A DNA stretch of 47,137 nt from Marinobacterium sp. (GTDB lineage Bacteria > Pseudomonadota > Gammaproteobacteria > Pseudomonadales > Balneatricaceae). Positions 24,078 to 32,560 of the stretch are shown in pieces. The notes below the pieces were generated by a model. That model ran no database searches, had not been told where the DNA came from, and saw nothing but the letters and a program-made list of their open reading frames with translations. A program made the position numbers and the translations under genes. Position 1 is the first letter of the stretch. Every line of letters starts with the position of its first letter. Location: contig QKGH01000388.1 in the NCBI GenBank assembly GCA_003250495.1, positions 1 through 47,137 of the forward strand, given 5' to 3'.

Positions 24078-25853
24078 TTAGAACTGATCGTCCGGGAAGC
24101 TGCTGATGCAGTCGTGGTCCTGCTGCAGGGAGCAGCAGTGGGAACCGACACGCGGCAACAGATGTGCAGCGTAGAAGCGTGCGCTGAGGATCTTGGCCTG
24201 CAGCCACTGCGCATCACCCTCGCCGGCATCCAGCATCCGCTGCGCTACCAGCGCGCTACGGGCCAGCATCCAGCCACCGGTCAGATAACCCATCGCCATC
24301 AGCATATCGACGCTGGCGGCCCCCATCACCTGCAGGTTGCCGGCCGCATGCTGCAGTATCCACTCCCGGGCCTGGGTCATGCTCTGCAGAGCATCATCCA
24401 GCGCGGCCGCGATCCCCTCCATGCCAGCGGTGCCGCGGACCTGGGTCAGGGTTTCGTCGATATCGGCCAGCAGTTCCGCCAGCAGTGCGCCGCCGTTCGA
24501 GCTGGTCTTACGGCCGATCAGGTCCAACGCCTGGATACCGGTGGTCCCTTCGTAGATCGGCAGGATGCGCGCATCGCGGAAGAATTGCGCCGCTCCGGTC
24601 TCCTCAACATAACCCATGCCGCCGTGCACCTGGACGCCAAGCGAGGTCAGCTCCTGGGCGAACTCGGTCATCCAGCCCTTGACGATCGGCGTGTAGAGAT
24701 CGACGCGCCCCTGGGCCTGGGCACGCACCGCGGCATCGCTGCTGAGATGAGCCAGATCGTTCTGCACCCCGGTCTCATAGGCCAGGCCGCGCATCGCCTC
24801 GACGCCGGAACGCATGGTCAGCAGCATGCGCCGCACATCCGGATGGCGGATGATCGCCGCCGGCGAACCGTCGGTGTCGCGGCCCTGAATACGCTCGCGG
24901 GAGTACTCCAGTGCCAGCTGGTAGGCGCGCTCGGAGATCGACAACCCCTGCAGCCCCACCGCCTGGCGCGCGTTGTTCATCATCGTGAACATGTAGGCCA
25001 GCCCCTTGTTGGCCTCGCCCACCAGGTAACCGATCGCACCACCGTTGTCGCCGAAGCTCATGACGCAGGTCGGACTGCCGTGGATACCCAGCTTGTGCTC
25101 CAGCGAGACGCAGGCGACATCGTTACGCTCGCCCGGCTCGCCGTTGCCATCGAGGATGAACTTCGGCACCACGAACAGGGAGATCCCCTTGACCCCGGCC
25201 GGCGCGTCCGGCAGACGGGCCAGTACCAGATGCACGATGTTCTCGGTCATCTGATGGTCGCCCCAGGTGATGAAGATCTTCTGCCCGGTGATCAGGTAAT
25301 GATCGCCCTGGGGTACCGCCTTGGCCGCCACGGCCGCCAGGTCGGAGCCCGCATTGGGCTCGGTCAGGTTCATGGTGCCGGTCCATTCACCGCTGATCAC
25401 CTTCGGCAGGTAGGCGGCTTTCAGCTCGTCGCTACCATGCTGGCTGATCGCCTCGACGGCGCCCTGGCTCAGCATCGGACACAGGGCGAACGCCATGTTG
25501 GCGCTGTGCCAGATCTCGTTGACCGCGGTCCCCAGCAGCACCGGCAGCCCCTGGCCGCCGAACTCCTCTTCGGCCACCAGCGAACCCCAGCCGTTTTCGA
25601 TAAAGGCGGCATAGGCATCGCCGAATCCCGGCGTTTCCTGCACACCGTTTTCACCCAGCACCGCCCCCCGATCATCGCCGGCCTTGTTGAGCGGCGACAG
25701 CACTTCATTGGCCAGACGCCCGGCTTCCGCCAGCACGGCGTTGCCCAGTTCGGCGTTGACATCGAGCCCCAGATCGGCGCAGTGGCGATCGAACTCGAGC
25801 ACCTGGTTCAGGACGAACTCCATGTCGCGGTAGGGGTAGCTGTAATCACTCAT
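24078..25853 (-). CDS. Acyl-CoA dehydrogenase, DmdC-like long form
   Basis: This flavoenzyme of about 591 residues oxidises an acyl-CoA to the 2-enoyl-CoA. The start MSDYSYPYRDMEFVLNQ is chosen over the track start 66 bases upstream because it matches the family N-terminus. The ACAD core shows MNLTEPNAGSDLAAV (about 160) and KIFITWGDHQMTENIVHLVLAR. QVHGGMGYVEETGAAQFFRDARILPIYEGTTGIQALDLIGRK (about 425-465) contains the catalytic glutamate in YEGTTG. A C-terminal extension of about 130 residues is typical of the DmdC/FadE-like long class that includes 3-methylmercaptopropionyl-CoA dehydrogenase. Homologues of this class also act on ordinary short and medium chains, so DMSP-derived substrate use is only a possibility. 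It is the last gene of the operon. Confidence 0.9.
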   Translation of the reverse strand: MSDYSYPYRDMEFVLNQVLEFDRHCADLGLDVNAELGNAVLAEAGRLANEVLSPLNKAGDDRGAVLGENGVQETPGFGDAYAAFIENGWGSLVAEEEFGGQGLPVLLGTAVNEIWHSANMAFALCPMLSQGAVEAISQHGSDELKAAYLPKVISGEWTGTMNLTEPNAGSDLAAVAAKAVPQGDHYLITGQKIFITWGDHQMTENIVHLVLARLPDAPAGVKGISLFVVPKFILDGNGEPGERNDVACVSLEHKLGIHGSPTCVMSFGDNGGAIGYLVGEANKGLAYMFTMMNNARQAVGLQGLSISERAYQLALEYSRERIQGRDTDGSPAAIIRHPDVRRMLLTMRSGVEAMRGLAYETGVQNDLAHLSSDAAVRAQAQGRVDLYTPIVKGWMTEFAQELTSLGVQVHGGMGYVEETGAAQFFRDARILPIYEGTTGIQALDLIGRKTSSNGGALLAELLADIDETLTQVRGTAGMEGIAAALDDALQSMTQAREWILQHAAGNLQVMGAASVDMLMAMGYLTGGWMLARSALVAQRMLDAGEGDAQWLQAKILSARFYAAHLLPRVGSHCCSLQQDHDCISSFPDDQF

Positions 25854-25982
25854 ATTTCTGTCTCCCAGTCGATGCACTCGACACCGACCACCGGGGGCGT
25901 AGCCAAGCGGCACACCCACTGCTGATGATGCGGAACGCCGGCCAGCACCGGCGCTCCTGGACGAAGCCCTAGTCTAATACAG

Positions 25983-26040
25983 GCTGCATGACATTACGCA
26001 TATGCAGCACGCAGAAATCGGTGGGCGGCACATGCCGCCC
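25983..26040. repeat. Two inverted repeats between the ligase and dehydrogenase genes
   Basis: GCTGCAT...ATGCAGC (25983-25989/26002-26008) and GGGCGGC-ACAT-GCCGCCC (26023-26040) lie in the 196-base gap inside the operon. The second is very stable but lacks a T-run. It could be an mRNA processing or attenuation structure that sets dehydrogenase levels. Confidence 0.5.
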
Positions 26041-26049
26041 GGATAGTCC

Positions 26050-27678
26050 TTATAGCTCGCGCGTACGGTTACGCAGCAGGTATTTCTGGATCTTGCCGGT
26101 AGAGGTTTTCGGCAGATCACCAAACACGATCGTTTTCGGCACCTTGAAGTGCGCCATGTTGGCACGGCAGAACTCGATGATCTCCTCCGCGGTCACCTCG
26201 TCGGACGCGGTGATGAAGGCGCAGGGCGTCTCCCCCCACTTCTCGTCGGGCTTGGCCACCACGGCCGCTTCACGCACCTTCGGATGGCGGTACAGCACAT
26301 CCTCGACTTCGATACTGGAGATGTTCTCGCCGCCGGAGATGATCACATCCTTGGAGCGGTCTTTGATCTCGATGTAACCATCCGGATGCCACACCGCCAG
26401 GTCGCCGGAGTGGAACCAGCCGCCCTCGAACGCTTCGTCGGTGGTGCTCGGGTTCTTCAGGTAGCCGCGCATCACCAGGTTGCCACGCATGAAGATCTCG
26501 CCGATCGTCTCGCCGTCGGCCGGCACCGGCTCCCGGGTCTGCGGATCGGCGACCATCAGCCCCTCCATGACCGGGGCCTTGACCCCCTGGCGCGCCTTCA
26601 GCCGGGCGCGTTCGGTCGGATCGCACTCGTCCCACTCATCCTTCCAGGCGCAGACTACGCTGGGGCCGTAGGTTTCGGTCAGGCCGTAGACATGGGTCAC
26701 CTTGAAGCCCATGCGTTCGATCCCTTCGATCACCGCCGCCGGCGGTGCCGCACCGGCGGTCATCACCTTGACCTGGTGCTCGATCCCCTGCTTCATCTCG
26801 TCCGGTGCGCCATTGAGCATGTTCAGCACGATCGGCGCGCCGCAGAAGTGGTCGACCTTCTCCTCCTTCAACAGGCGGTAGATCTCGTCGACCCGGACAT
26901 GGCGCAGGCAGACGTTGACGCCGGCCACCGCCGCCAGTGCCCAGGGGAAGCACCAGCCGTTGCAGTGGAACATCGGCAGCGTCCACAGGTAGACCGGCTG
27001 TTCGGTCATCGACCAGGAGATGACGTTGCTCAGGGCGTTCAGGTAGGCGCCGCGGTGGTGGTACACCACGCCCTTCGGGTTACCGGTGGTACCGGAGGTG
27101 TAGTTCAGCGTGATCGCCTCCCATTCGTCCTCGACCGGCACCGGTACGAACGCGGGGTCGCCCTGCTCCAGCAGTGCCTCGTAGGTCAGCTCGCCGATCA
27201 GCTCGCCACCCTCGTACTGGAGATCGTCGATGTTGACCACCAGCGGCCGCCGCTGCACCAGTTTCAGCGCGCGGTTGATCACCGTGGAAAACTCGCGGTC
27301 GGTCAGCAGGACCTTGGTTTCCGCGTGCTCGAGGATAAACGCGATCGCTTCCGGATCGAGGCGGGTATTGATGCTGTTGAGTACCGCCCCACTCATCGGC
27401 ACACCGAAATGCGCCTCCATGTGTTCGGGAATATTGGGCGCGATGATCGACACCGTATCGCCCTTGCCGATACCGCGCTGGGCCAGTGCGCTGGCAAGGC
27501 GGCGGCAGCGGCTCCAGGTTTCACCCCAGTTGCGACGGACGCTGCCATGCACGACGGCGAGGCGCTCCGGGTAGACTTGGGCGGCACGTTCGAGAAAACT
27601 GACCGGTGTCAGCGGAACGTAGTTGGCTAGATTGCGATCCAGATGTTGTTCGTAGATTCCATTTGCACTTTGAGTCAT
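26050..27678 (-). CDS. Acyl-CoA ligase, DmdB/short-chain type
   Basis: This 542-residue ATP-dependent acid:CoA ligase of the ANL superfamily activates an acid through an acyl-adenylate. Motifs are in order. The P-loop YTSGTTGNPKG lies near residue 195, HVYGLTETYGP near 330, HSGDLAVWHPDGYIEIKDRSKDVIISGGENIS at about 420-450, and the catalytic lysine in KTSTGKIQKYLLR near 530. The length and the opening LANYVPLTPVSFLERAA match the group containing DmdB (methylmercaptopropionate-CoA ligase) and short/medium-chain acyl-CoA synthetases. The ATG has an AGAGGAT ribosome-binding site. It sits between the crotonase and the dehydrogenase. Natural substrates could be butyrate-like acids or 3-methylmercaptopropionate, and sequence alone cannot decide. 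Confidence 0.9.
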   Translation of the reverse strand: MTQSANGIYEQHLDRNLANYVPLTPVSFLERAAQVYPERLAVVHGSVRRNWGETWSRCRRLASALAQRGIGKGDTVSIIAPNIPEHMEAHFGVPMSGAVLNSINTRLDPEAIAFILEHAETKVLLTDREFSTVINRALKLVQRRPLVVNIDDLQYEGGELIGELTYEALLEQGDPAFVPVPVEDEWEAITLNYTSGTTGNPKGVVYHHRGAYLNALSNVISWSMTEQPVYLWTLPMFHCNGWCFPWALAAVAGVNVCLRHVRVDEIYRLLKEEKVDHFCGAPIVLNMLNGAPDEMKQGIEHQVKVMTAGAAPPAAVIEGIERMGFKVTHVYGLTETYGPSVVCAWKDEWDECDPTERARLKARQGVKAPVMEGLMVADPQTREPVPADGETIGEIFMRGNLVMRGYLKNPSTTDEAFEGGWFHSGDLAVWHPDGYIEIKDRSKDVIISGGENISSIEVEDVLYRHPKVREAAVVAKPDEKWGETPCAFITASDEVTAEEIIEFCRANMAHFKVPKTIVFGDLPKTSTGKIQKYLLRNRTREL

Positions 27679-27778
27679 GAGCCGAAATCCTCTTTTATAA
27701 TAATATCGCCTGGACGCAGGTCTCCCTGCGCGTATCTCCGGTGACCGGCAAGCTTACCTCTGCAGCCACCGGGTTAGA

Positions 27779-28558
27779 TCAGTTACCGCTAAAACACGCT
27801 TTGCGGCGCTCGATGAACGCGCTCATCCCCTCCTTTCGATCATCGCTCGCAAAAGCCAGCCCAAACTGGGAACTCTCCAGTCGGCAGGCATCGGCAAGGC
27901 CCATGTTCTGTCCCTGCTGTACCAGCTGTTTCGCCATTCGCACGGCGACGCCGGCATTTGCCGCGATCAGCCGGGCCGTCTCCATTCCACTATCCTGCAA
28001 CTGCGCGGCCGGTACAACCCGGTTGACCAGCCCGATCCGCAGCGCCTCGTCGGCCTTCACCTGGCGCCCGGTGGTGATCATCTCCAGCGCCATCGCCTTG
28101 CCAACCAGCCGGGTCAGACGCTGGGTGCCGCCGAAACCGGGCGGAATGCCGAGGCTGACCTCGGGCTGACCGAAGCGTGCCTGCTCCGAAGCCAGGATGA
28201 AGTCGCAGGCCATCGCCAGCTCGCAGCCGCCACCCAGCGCATAGCCGTTGACCAGCGCGATGACCGGCATCGGCATCTGCTCCAGCTGCTGCATCAGCAG
28301 CGTCCCCCGCTGCGAGAACTGCTCGCCCTGCAGCGGTGTCAGCTCCCGCATCTCGGCGATATCGGCACCGGCGACAAACGCCTTCTCCCCGGCGCCGGTG
28401 ATCAGCAGCACGCGCAGTGAGGGGTCTGTCGCCAGCTCGGACAACAGGGTGGCGAGTTCGCCCAGCAGCACCGTATTCAAGGCATTGAGCGCTTGGGGGC
28501 GATTCAGTTCAATCAGGCCGATGCCGGGCTCCGGCTGACGGTAGTTCAACGTCTCCAT
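27779..28558 (-). CDS. Enoyl-CoA hydratase/isomerase (crotonase family)
   Basis: This 259-residue enzyme hydrates a 2-enoyl-CoA to the 3-hydroxyacyl-CoA. The oxyanion-hole segment AGADIAEM is near residue 62. Both catalytic glutamates of classical crotonase appear to be present, one in GGGCELAMACDF (about 109-120) and one in FGQPEVSLGIPPGFGGTQRL (about 132-151), which points to a true hydratase. The start has a GAGGGG ribosome-binding site, nine bases after the HBD stop, so the two are tightly coupled. In DMSP-demethylating bacteria a crotonase (DmdD or AcuH) performs the equivalent step on methylthioacryloyl-CoA, but the presence of HBD next door favours ordinary beta-oxidation. Confidence 0.92.
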   Translation of the reverse strand: METLNYRQPEPGIGLIELNRPQALNALNTVLLGELATLLSELATDPSLRVLLITGAGEKAFVAGADIAEMRELTPLQGEQFSQRGTLLMQQLEQMPMPVIALVNGYALGGGCELAMACDFILASEQARFGQPEVSLGIPPGFGGTQRLTRLVGKAMALEMITTGRQVKADEALRIGLVNRVVPAAQLQDSGMETARLIAANAGVAVRMAKQLVQQGQNMGLADACRLESSQFGLAFASDDRKEGMSAFIERRKACFSGN

Positions 28559-28567
28559 GGCGTCCCC

Positions 28568-29416
28568 TCAATACTGGTAGAAGCCGCGGCCGCTCTTGCG
28601 CCCCAGATAACCGGCGTCGACCATCTGGCGCAGCAACGGACAGGGACGGTACTTCTGATCGCCGAAGCCTTCGGCCAGCACCTCCATGATGCTCAGGCAG
28701 GTATCCAGGCCGATCAGGTCGGCCAGCGCCAGCGGTCCGATCGGCTGGTTGGTGCCGAGCAGCATCGCCTGGTCGATCGCTTCGGCCGTGGCGAGACCTT
28801 CAGCATAAACGAAGATCGCTTCGTTAATCATCGGCAGCAGGATCCGGTTGACGACGAAACCGGGCGCATCCTTGACGCTGACCTGGGTTTTACCGATCGC
28901 CTCGCTCAACTCGCAGACCGCCCGGTACACCGCGTCGCTGGTCTGCAGGCCGCGGATCACCTCGACCAACTGCATGACCGGCACCGGATTCATGAAGTGC
29001 ATGCCGATCACCTGCTCGGGGCGCTGGGTCTGGGCCGCCAGGCGGGTGATGGAGATAGAGGAGGTGTTGGTGGCGAAGATCGTGGAGGGTTTGCAGAGTT
29101 TGTCGAGCGTCTGCAGCAGCTGGGTTTTCAGCGTTTCGGACTCGCTGACCGCTTCGACGATCAGATCGCTGTCGGCCAGCGCGGCCATCTCGGTGGTGGT
29201 GGAGATCAACGCCAGCGCGGCATCCATCTGTTCCTGGGTCAGGCGCTCCTTCTCGACCAGGCGGCTCAGCGAGCCGGTGATCGCCTTGCGCGCAGCATCC
29301 AGGGCGTCGGTGCTGATATCGCAGATCTGCACCGGAATCCCGGCAACCGCCGTGACCTGGGCGATCCCTCGTCCCATCTGCCCAGCGCCGATCACTGCAA
29401 CAGCCTTGATAGTCAT
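28568..29416 (-). CDS. 3-hydroxybutyryl-CoA dehydrogenase type enzyme
   Basis: This 282-residue NAD(P)-dependent dehydrogenase of the HBD/PaaH family oxidises or reduces short 3-hydroxyacyl-CoAs. The Rossmann motif GAGQMGRGIAQ begins near residue 10, the catalytic histidine lies in IGMHFMNPVPVMQLVE (about 138), and PGFVVNRILLPMINEA marks the C-terminal domain. The length is typical of the stand-alone bacterial form. The ATG has a strong GGAGGT ribosome-binding site. It is the first gene of the four-gene acyl-CoA operon and is divergent from the histidine kinase gene, with about 240 bases between starts. No thiolase is present in the operon, so cleavage must be supplied from elsewhere. Confidence 0.93.
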   Translation of the reverse strand: MTIKAVAVIGAGQMGRGIAQVTAVAGIPVQICDISTDALDAARKAITGSLSRLVEKERLTQEQMDAALALISTTTEMAALADSDLIVEAVSESETLKTQLLQTLDKLCKPSTIFATNTSSISITRLAAQTQRPEQVIGMHFMNPVPVMQLVEVIRGLQTSDAVYRAVCELSEAIGKTQVSVKDAPGFVVNRILLPMINEAIFVYAEGLATAEAIDQAMLLGTNQPIGPLALADLIGLDTCLSIMEVLAEGFGDQKYRPCPLLRQMVDAGYLGRKSGRGFYQY

Positions 29417-29575
29417 TGTTCACCTCCGAAACCGAACAATGCCGGTCGCGCAGCTGCGATACGGTAAAGACCGTAGTGCGGACTCGGACAGCATTGTTAT
29501 TATTGTCTAGCCCCGCCTGCGGCCGGGCACCGATTCAAACGACGGTAGCCAACGAAGGTTGCGATACTTTTGCGA

Positions 29576-29594
29576 AAATCTAACGAAATGTAAC
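29576..29594 (+). promoter_or_regulatory. 19-bp repeat copy 2, predicted OmpR-family regulator site
   Basis: AAATCTAACGAAATGTAAC is identical to the copy upstream of the permease. It lies 66-84 bases before the kinase start and about 160 bases before the HBD start. TAAC recurs with 10-bp period. The adjacent OmpR-family regulator is the obvious candidate to bind it. Confidence 0.65.
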
Positions 29595-29659
29595 AACCGC
29601 AAACCTTCTGCACTCAATTGATTTAAGATGCTGACAATACAATAACAACCCCTCCCGCC

Positions 29660-32560
29660 ATGTTGCCCGGTTCCCGATTGACCAAGCGTTTCACCCTGGT
29701 AATCCTCGCCATCATCGTGGCGATCATCGCCGCCTTCTATTTCTATTCGGTGCCGCTGATCAAGAGCAAGGTGTTCGAGATCGAGCGCAACGCCAGCCGC
29801 ATCGCCCTCAACAACGTGTTCGCCCTGGCCGAGAAGATGCAGACCGGTACCCTGGAGTATCGCGAGCAGGTCCTGGAATCGCAGCGCCAGCGCCTGCGTA
29901 CCGTGGTCAACACCACCGCCTTCTTCTACCAGCAGCAGCTGACACTGGCCGCCAGTGCCGGCATGGAGAGCCAGGCCGCGCAGCACCAGGTGCTGGAGCA
30001 GATCCGCCGCTTCAGCTACGGCGATGGCGATTACGTCTGGATCGCCGACGAGCAGGCGCAGTTGATCTCCCACCCCGACAGCGACTACTTCGGACGCTCG
30101 ACCGAGCGCTTCACCGACGAACAGGGCAACCCGATCATTCCGCCGGTGGTGGAGATGGCGATGCGCGACGGCGAGGGGTTCTACCGCTACCGCTGGCACC
30201 GGCTGAACGAAACCCAGCGCATCGAGAAGTTCTCCTACGTCAAATATTTTCCGCAGTGGCATTTCGTCATCGGCTCCGGCGTCTATATCGACGATATCGA
30301 CGCCGAGGTGGAGGCGCGGCGCAAACAGGCGCTGGCCGAGCTGCGCCAGGCGTTTTCCGAGATCAAGGTCGCCGAAACCGGCTACCTGTTCATCTTCGAC
30401 GAGAATGGCCGCATGCTGGTGCACCCGAACCAGAACATCGACGGCTTCGATTTCCGCACCCTGGAGAACCCGGTCACCGGCAACAAGATCAAGGACGACC
30501 TGATCAGCGTCGCCGATACCGGCCAGGAGCTCTACTACAAGTGGGACCGGCCGGACGACCCGGGCGACTATCGCTACGAAAAGGTCTCGCTGGTGCGCTT
30601 CCTGCCCGGCTTCAACTGGTATATCTGCTCGTCGGTCTACCTCGACGAGCTGCAGGCCAGCTCCGGAGTGCTGGTCGATCGCATTCTGGTGATCGCAACC
30701 ATCGCCCTGCTCTGCGCCTCGCTGCTGGCACTGCTGTTCGCCCATCTGGTGACGCGCCCGATCCGCCAGCTGTCGGAGACGGCACAGCGCATCAGCAACG
30801 GCGATTTCAACGCCACCACCGGCATTCGCCGCAACGACGAGATCGGCCTGTTGGCCGGCGCCTTCGACCGCATGGTCGACAACCTGAAGCAGAACATCGT
30901 GCAACTCGACGACAAGGTCAGCCAGCGCACCTCGCAACTGCACGAGCGCAACCTGCAGCTGCAGCAGGTGATGCAGGAGGTGCGCAGCGCGCACCACAGC
31001 CTGGAACTGGCCGAGGAGCTGCAGCGCCTGATCCTCGATACGCTGCCGGCGCAGATCGCCTATATCGACGACCGGCAGCGCTACGTGTTCGTCAACGAGG
31101 GCTACGCCCACGCCTTCAACCGCAGCAAAGCCGAGGTGATCGGACTGACGCTGGAGCAGGTGGTCGGTAGCAAGATGTACGGCGATATCCGCTCCCAGGT
31201 CGAGGGGGCGCTGGAGGGGGTCGCCAGCAGCTTCATCTACACCCTGAACCAGGACGGCGAGGAACATATCACCAAGCGCACGCTGATCCCGTTCAGCCCC
31301 AGCGGCGGCGGCGTGCACGGGTTGATCAACCTGTCCCTGGACGTGACCGCGGAGAAAGAGGCCGAGCAGCGTCTGCGCGATGCCCAGCGCATGCACACGG
31401 TGGGACAACTGGCCGGCGGCCTGGCCCACGACTTCAACAACCTGCTGTCGATCCTGCAGGGCAACCTGATCGCGATGAAAGAAAATCCGGCCACGCCGGC
31501 CGCGCTGATGGTGCATATCGAGCCGGCGATCCGGGCGACCCGGCGCGGCTCCGACATCACCCGCCGTCTGCTCGCCTTCGCCGGACGCCAGCCGCTGTCG
31601 CCATCGCATATCGACCTGCCGGCCCTGATGCACGACTGCATGACCCTGATCGAGGGTTCGCTGCCGAGCAACATCCGCCTCGAAGCGGAGCTGCCGCCCG
31701 ACCTGTGGAGCCCGCTGGCCGACCCGGGGCAGCTCGAGGACGTGCTGGTCAACCTGGCGCTGAACGCCCGCGATGCGATGCCCAGCGGTGGCGAGCTGCG
31801 CTTCTGCGTGCGCAACTGCGAGGTCGATAACCGTCGCGTCATGGATACGCAGGTTGCGCCGGGGCGTTACATCGAGCTGCGGATCGCCGATACTGGTCGC
31901 GGCTTCTCCGCCGAAGCGATGGAGAAGGCGTTCGAACCCTTTTTCACCACCCGCCAGGGCGCCAACTCCTCGGGCCTGGGCTTGAGCATGGTCTACGGTT
32001 TCGTCAAACAGTCGCGGGGCTATATCGCGCTGGCCAACCGTCCCGCCGGGGGCGCGTTGATCACGCTGCTGCTGCCGGCGGGCCCGGTGGCGGTCGCGGC
32101 CGGGGCGGACGCGCCGATGGTCGCGCCGGCGCAACCGGCAGCGGGCGGCCTGGTGCTGTTGGTCGATGACGAGGACGATGTGCGTGCCGTGATCCGCGAC
32201 CAGTTGGTCAAGCTCGGCTATGCGGTGATCGACTGCGCCAGCGCCCAGGAGGCCCTGGCACTGATCGGCACCCTGCCGCCCCTGGCCGCGCTGGTCAGCG
32301 ATATCGTGATGCCCGGCGAGGTCAGCGGCTTCGTGCTGGCGCGCCACCTGCGCCAGGTGCAGCCCGACGCGGCGGTGGTGTTGATCAGCGGGTACGCCCA
32401 GCGGCGCAGCGAGCACCCGTCGGACTGTGCCTCCCTGCCGCTGCTGCCGAAACCCTTCAACCGCGAGGAGCTAGCCGCGGCACTGCACAGCCCGGCGGCC
32501 AAGGCGGCCCTGGTGGCGAGCGAACAATGTGAGAGGAGTGACAGGGAGTTGGAGCCTTGA
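29660..32560 (+). CDS. Hybrid sensor histidine kinase: double Cache, HAMP, PAS, kinase, receiver
   Basis: This 966-residue membrane sensor starts with a transmembrane helix (about 10-32). A large periplasmic ligand-binding region follows (about 33-335) with two similar Cache-type halves, GDGDYVWIADEQAQLISHPDSDYFG and ETGYLFIFDENGRMLVHPNQNIDG. A second helix (about 335-358), a HAMP domain (TRPIRQLSETAQRISNGDF) and a PAS domain (about 455-570) come next. The phosphoacceptor box GGLAHDFNNLL (His about 590) precedes an ATPase domain (GFSAEAMEKAFEPFFTTRQG; SSGLGLSMVYGF). The C-terminal receiver has LLVDDEDDVRAV and Asp in VSDIVMP (about 881). Cache pairs commonly sense organic acids or amino acids. 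The stop overlaps the regulator's TTG start, so they are translationally coupled. The signal is unknown; acids handled by the divergent operon are a sensible guess. Confidence 0.93.
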   Translation: MLPGSRLTKRFTLVILAIIVAIIAAFYFYSVPLIKSKVFEIERNASRIALNNVFALAEKMQTGTLEYREQVLESQRQRLRTVVNTTAFFYQQQLTLAASAGMESQAAQHQVLEQIRRFSYGDGDYVWIADEQAQLISHPDSDYFGRSTERFTDEQGNPIIPPVVEMAMRDGEGFYRYRWHRLNETQRIEKFSYVKYFPQWHFVIGSGVYIDDIDAEVEARRKQALAELRQAFSEIKVAETGYLFIFDENGRMLVHPNQNIDGFDFRTLENPVTGNKIKDDLISVADTGQELYYKWDRPDDPGDYRYEKVSLVRFLPGFNWYICSSVYLDELQASSGVLVDRILVIATIALLCASLLALLFAHLVTRPIRQLSETAQRISNGDFNATTGIRRNDEIGLLAGAFDRMVDNLKQNIVQLDDKVSQRTSQLHERNLQLQQVMQEVRSAHHSLELAEELQRLILDTLPAQIAYIDDRQRYVFVNEGYAHAFNRSKAEVIGLTLEQVVGSKMYGDIRSQVEGALEGVASSFIYTLNQDGEEHITKRTLIPFSPSGGGVHGLINLSLDVTAEKEAEQRLRDAQRMHTVGQLAGGLAHDFNNLLSILQGNLIAMKENPATPAALMVHIEPAIRATRRGSDITRRLLAFAGRQPLSPSHIDLPALMHDCMTLIEGSLPSNIRLEAELPPDLWSPLADPGQLEDVLVNLALNARDAMPSGGELRFCVRNCEVDNRRVMDTQVAPGRYIELRIADTGRGFSAEAMEKAFEPFFTTRQGANSSGLGLSMVYGFVKQSRGYIALANRPAGGALITLLLPAGPVAVAAGADAPMVAPAQPAAGGLVLLVDDEDDVRAVIRDQLVKLGYAVIDCASAQEALALIGTLPPLAALVSDIVMPGEVSGFVLARHLRQVQPDAAVVLISGYAQRRSEHPSDCASLPLLPKPFNREELAAALHSPAAKAALVASEQCERSDRELEP

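Noticed and set aside
24114-25925. 603-residue plus-strand ORF opposite the acyl-CoA dehydrogenase
   Set aside because: It is a shadow frame. It overlaps the real gene completely and lacks recognisable domains.
24078-29416. Calling the operon a DMSP demethylation (dmd) cluster
   Set aside because: dmdA is not in the window and an HBD gene is present. The enzyme families also serve ordinary short-chain acids, so gene symbols dmdB/dmdC were not assigned.
29507-32416. 969-residue minus-strand ORF opposite the histidine kinase
   Set aside because: The opposite strand encodes clear Cache, HAMP, kinase and receiver motifs. The antisense product is low-complexity and has no motif.
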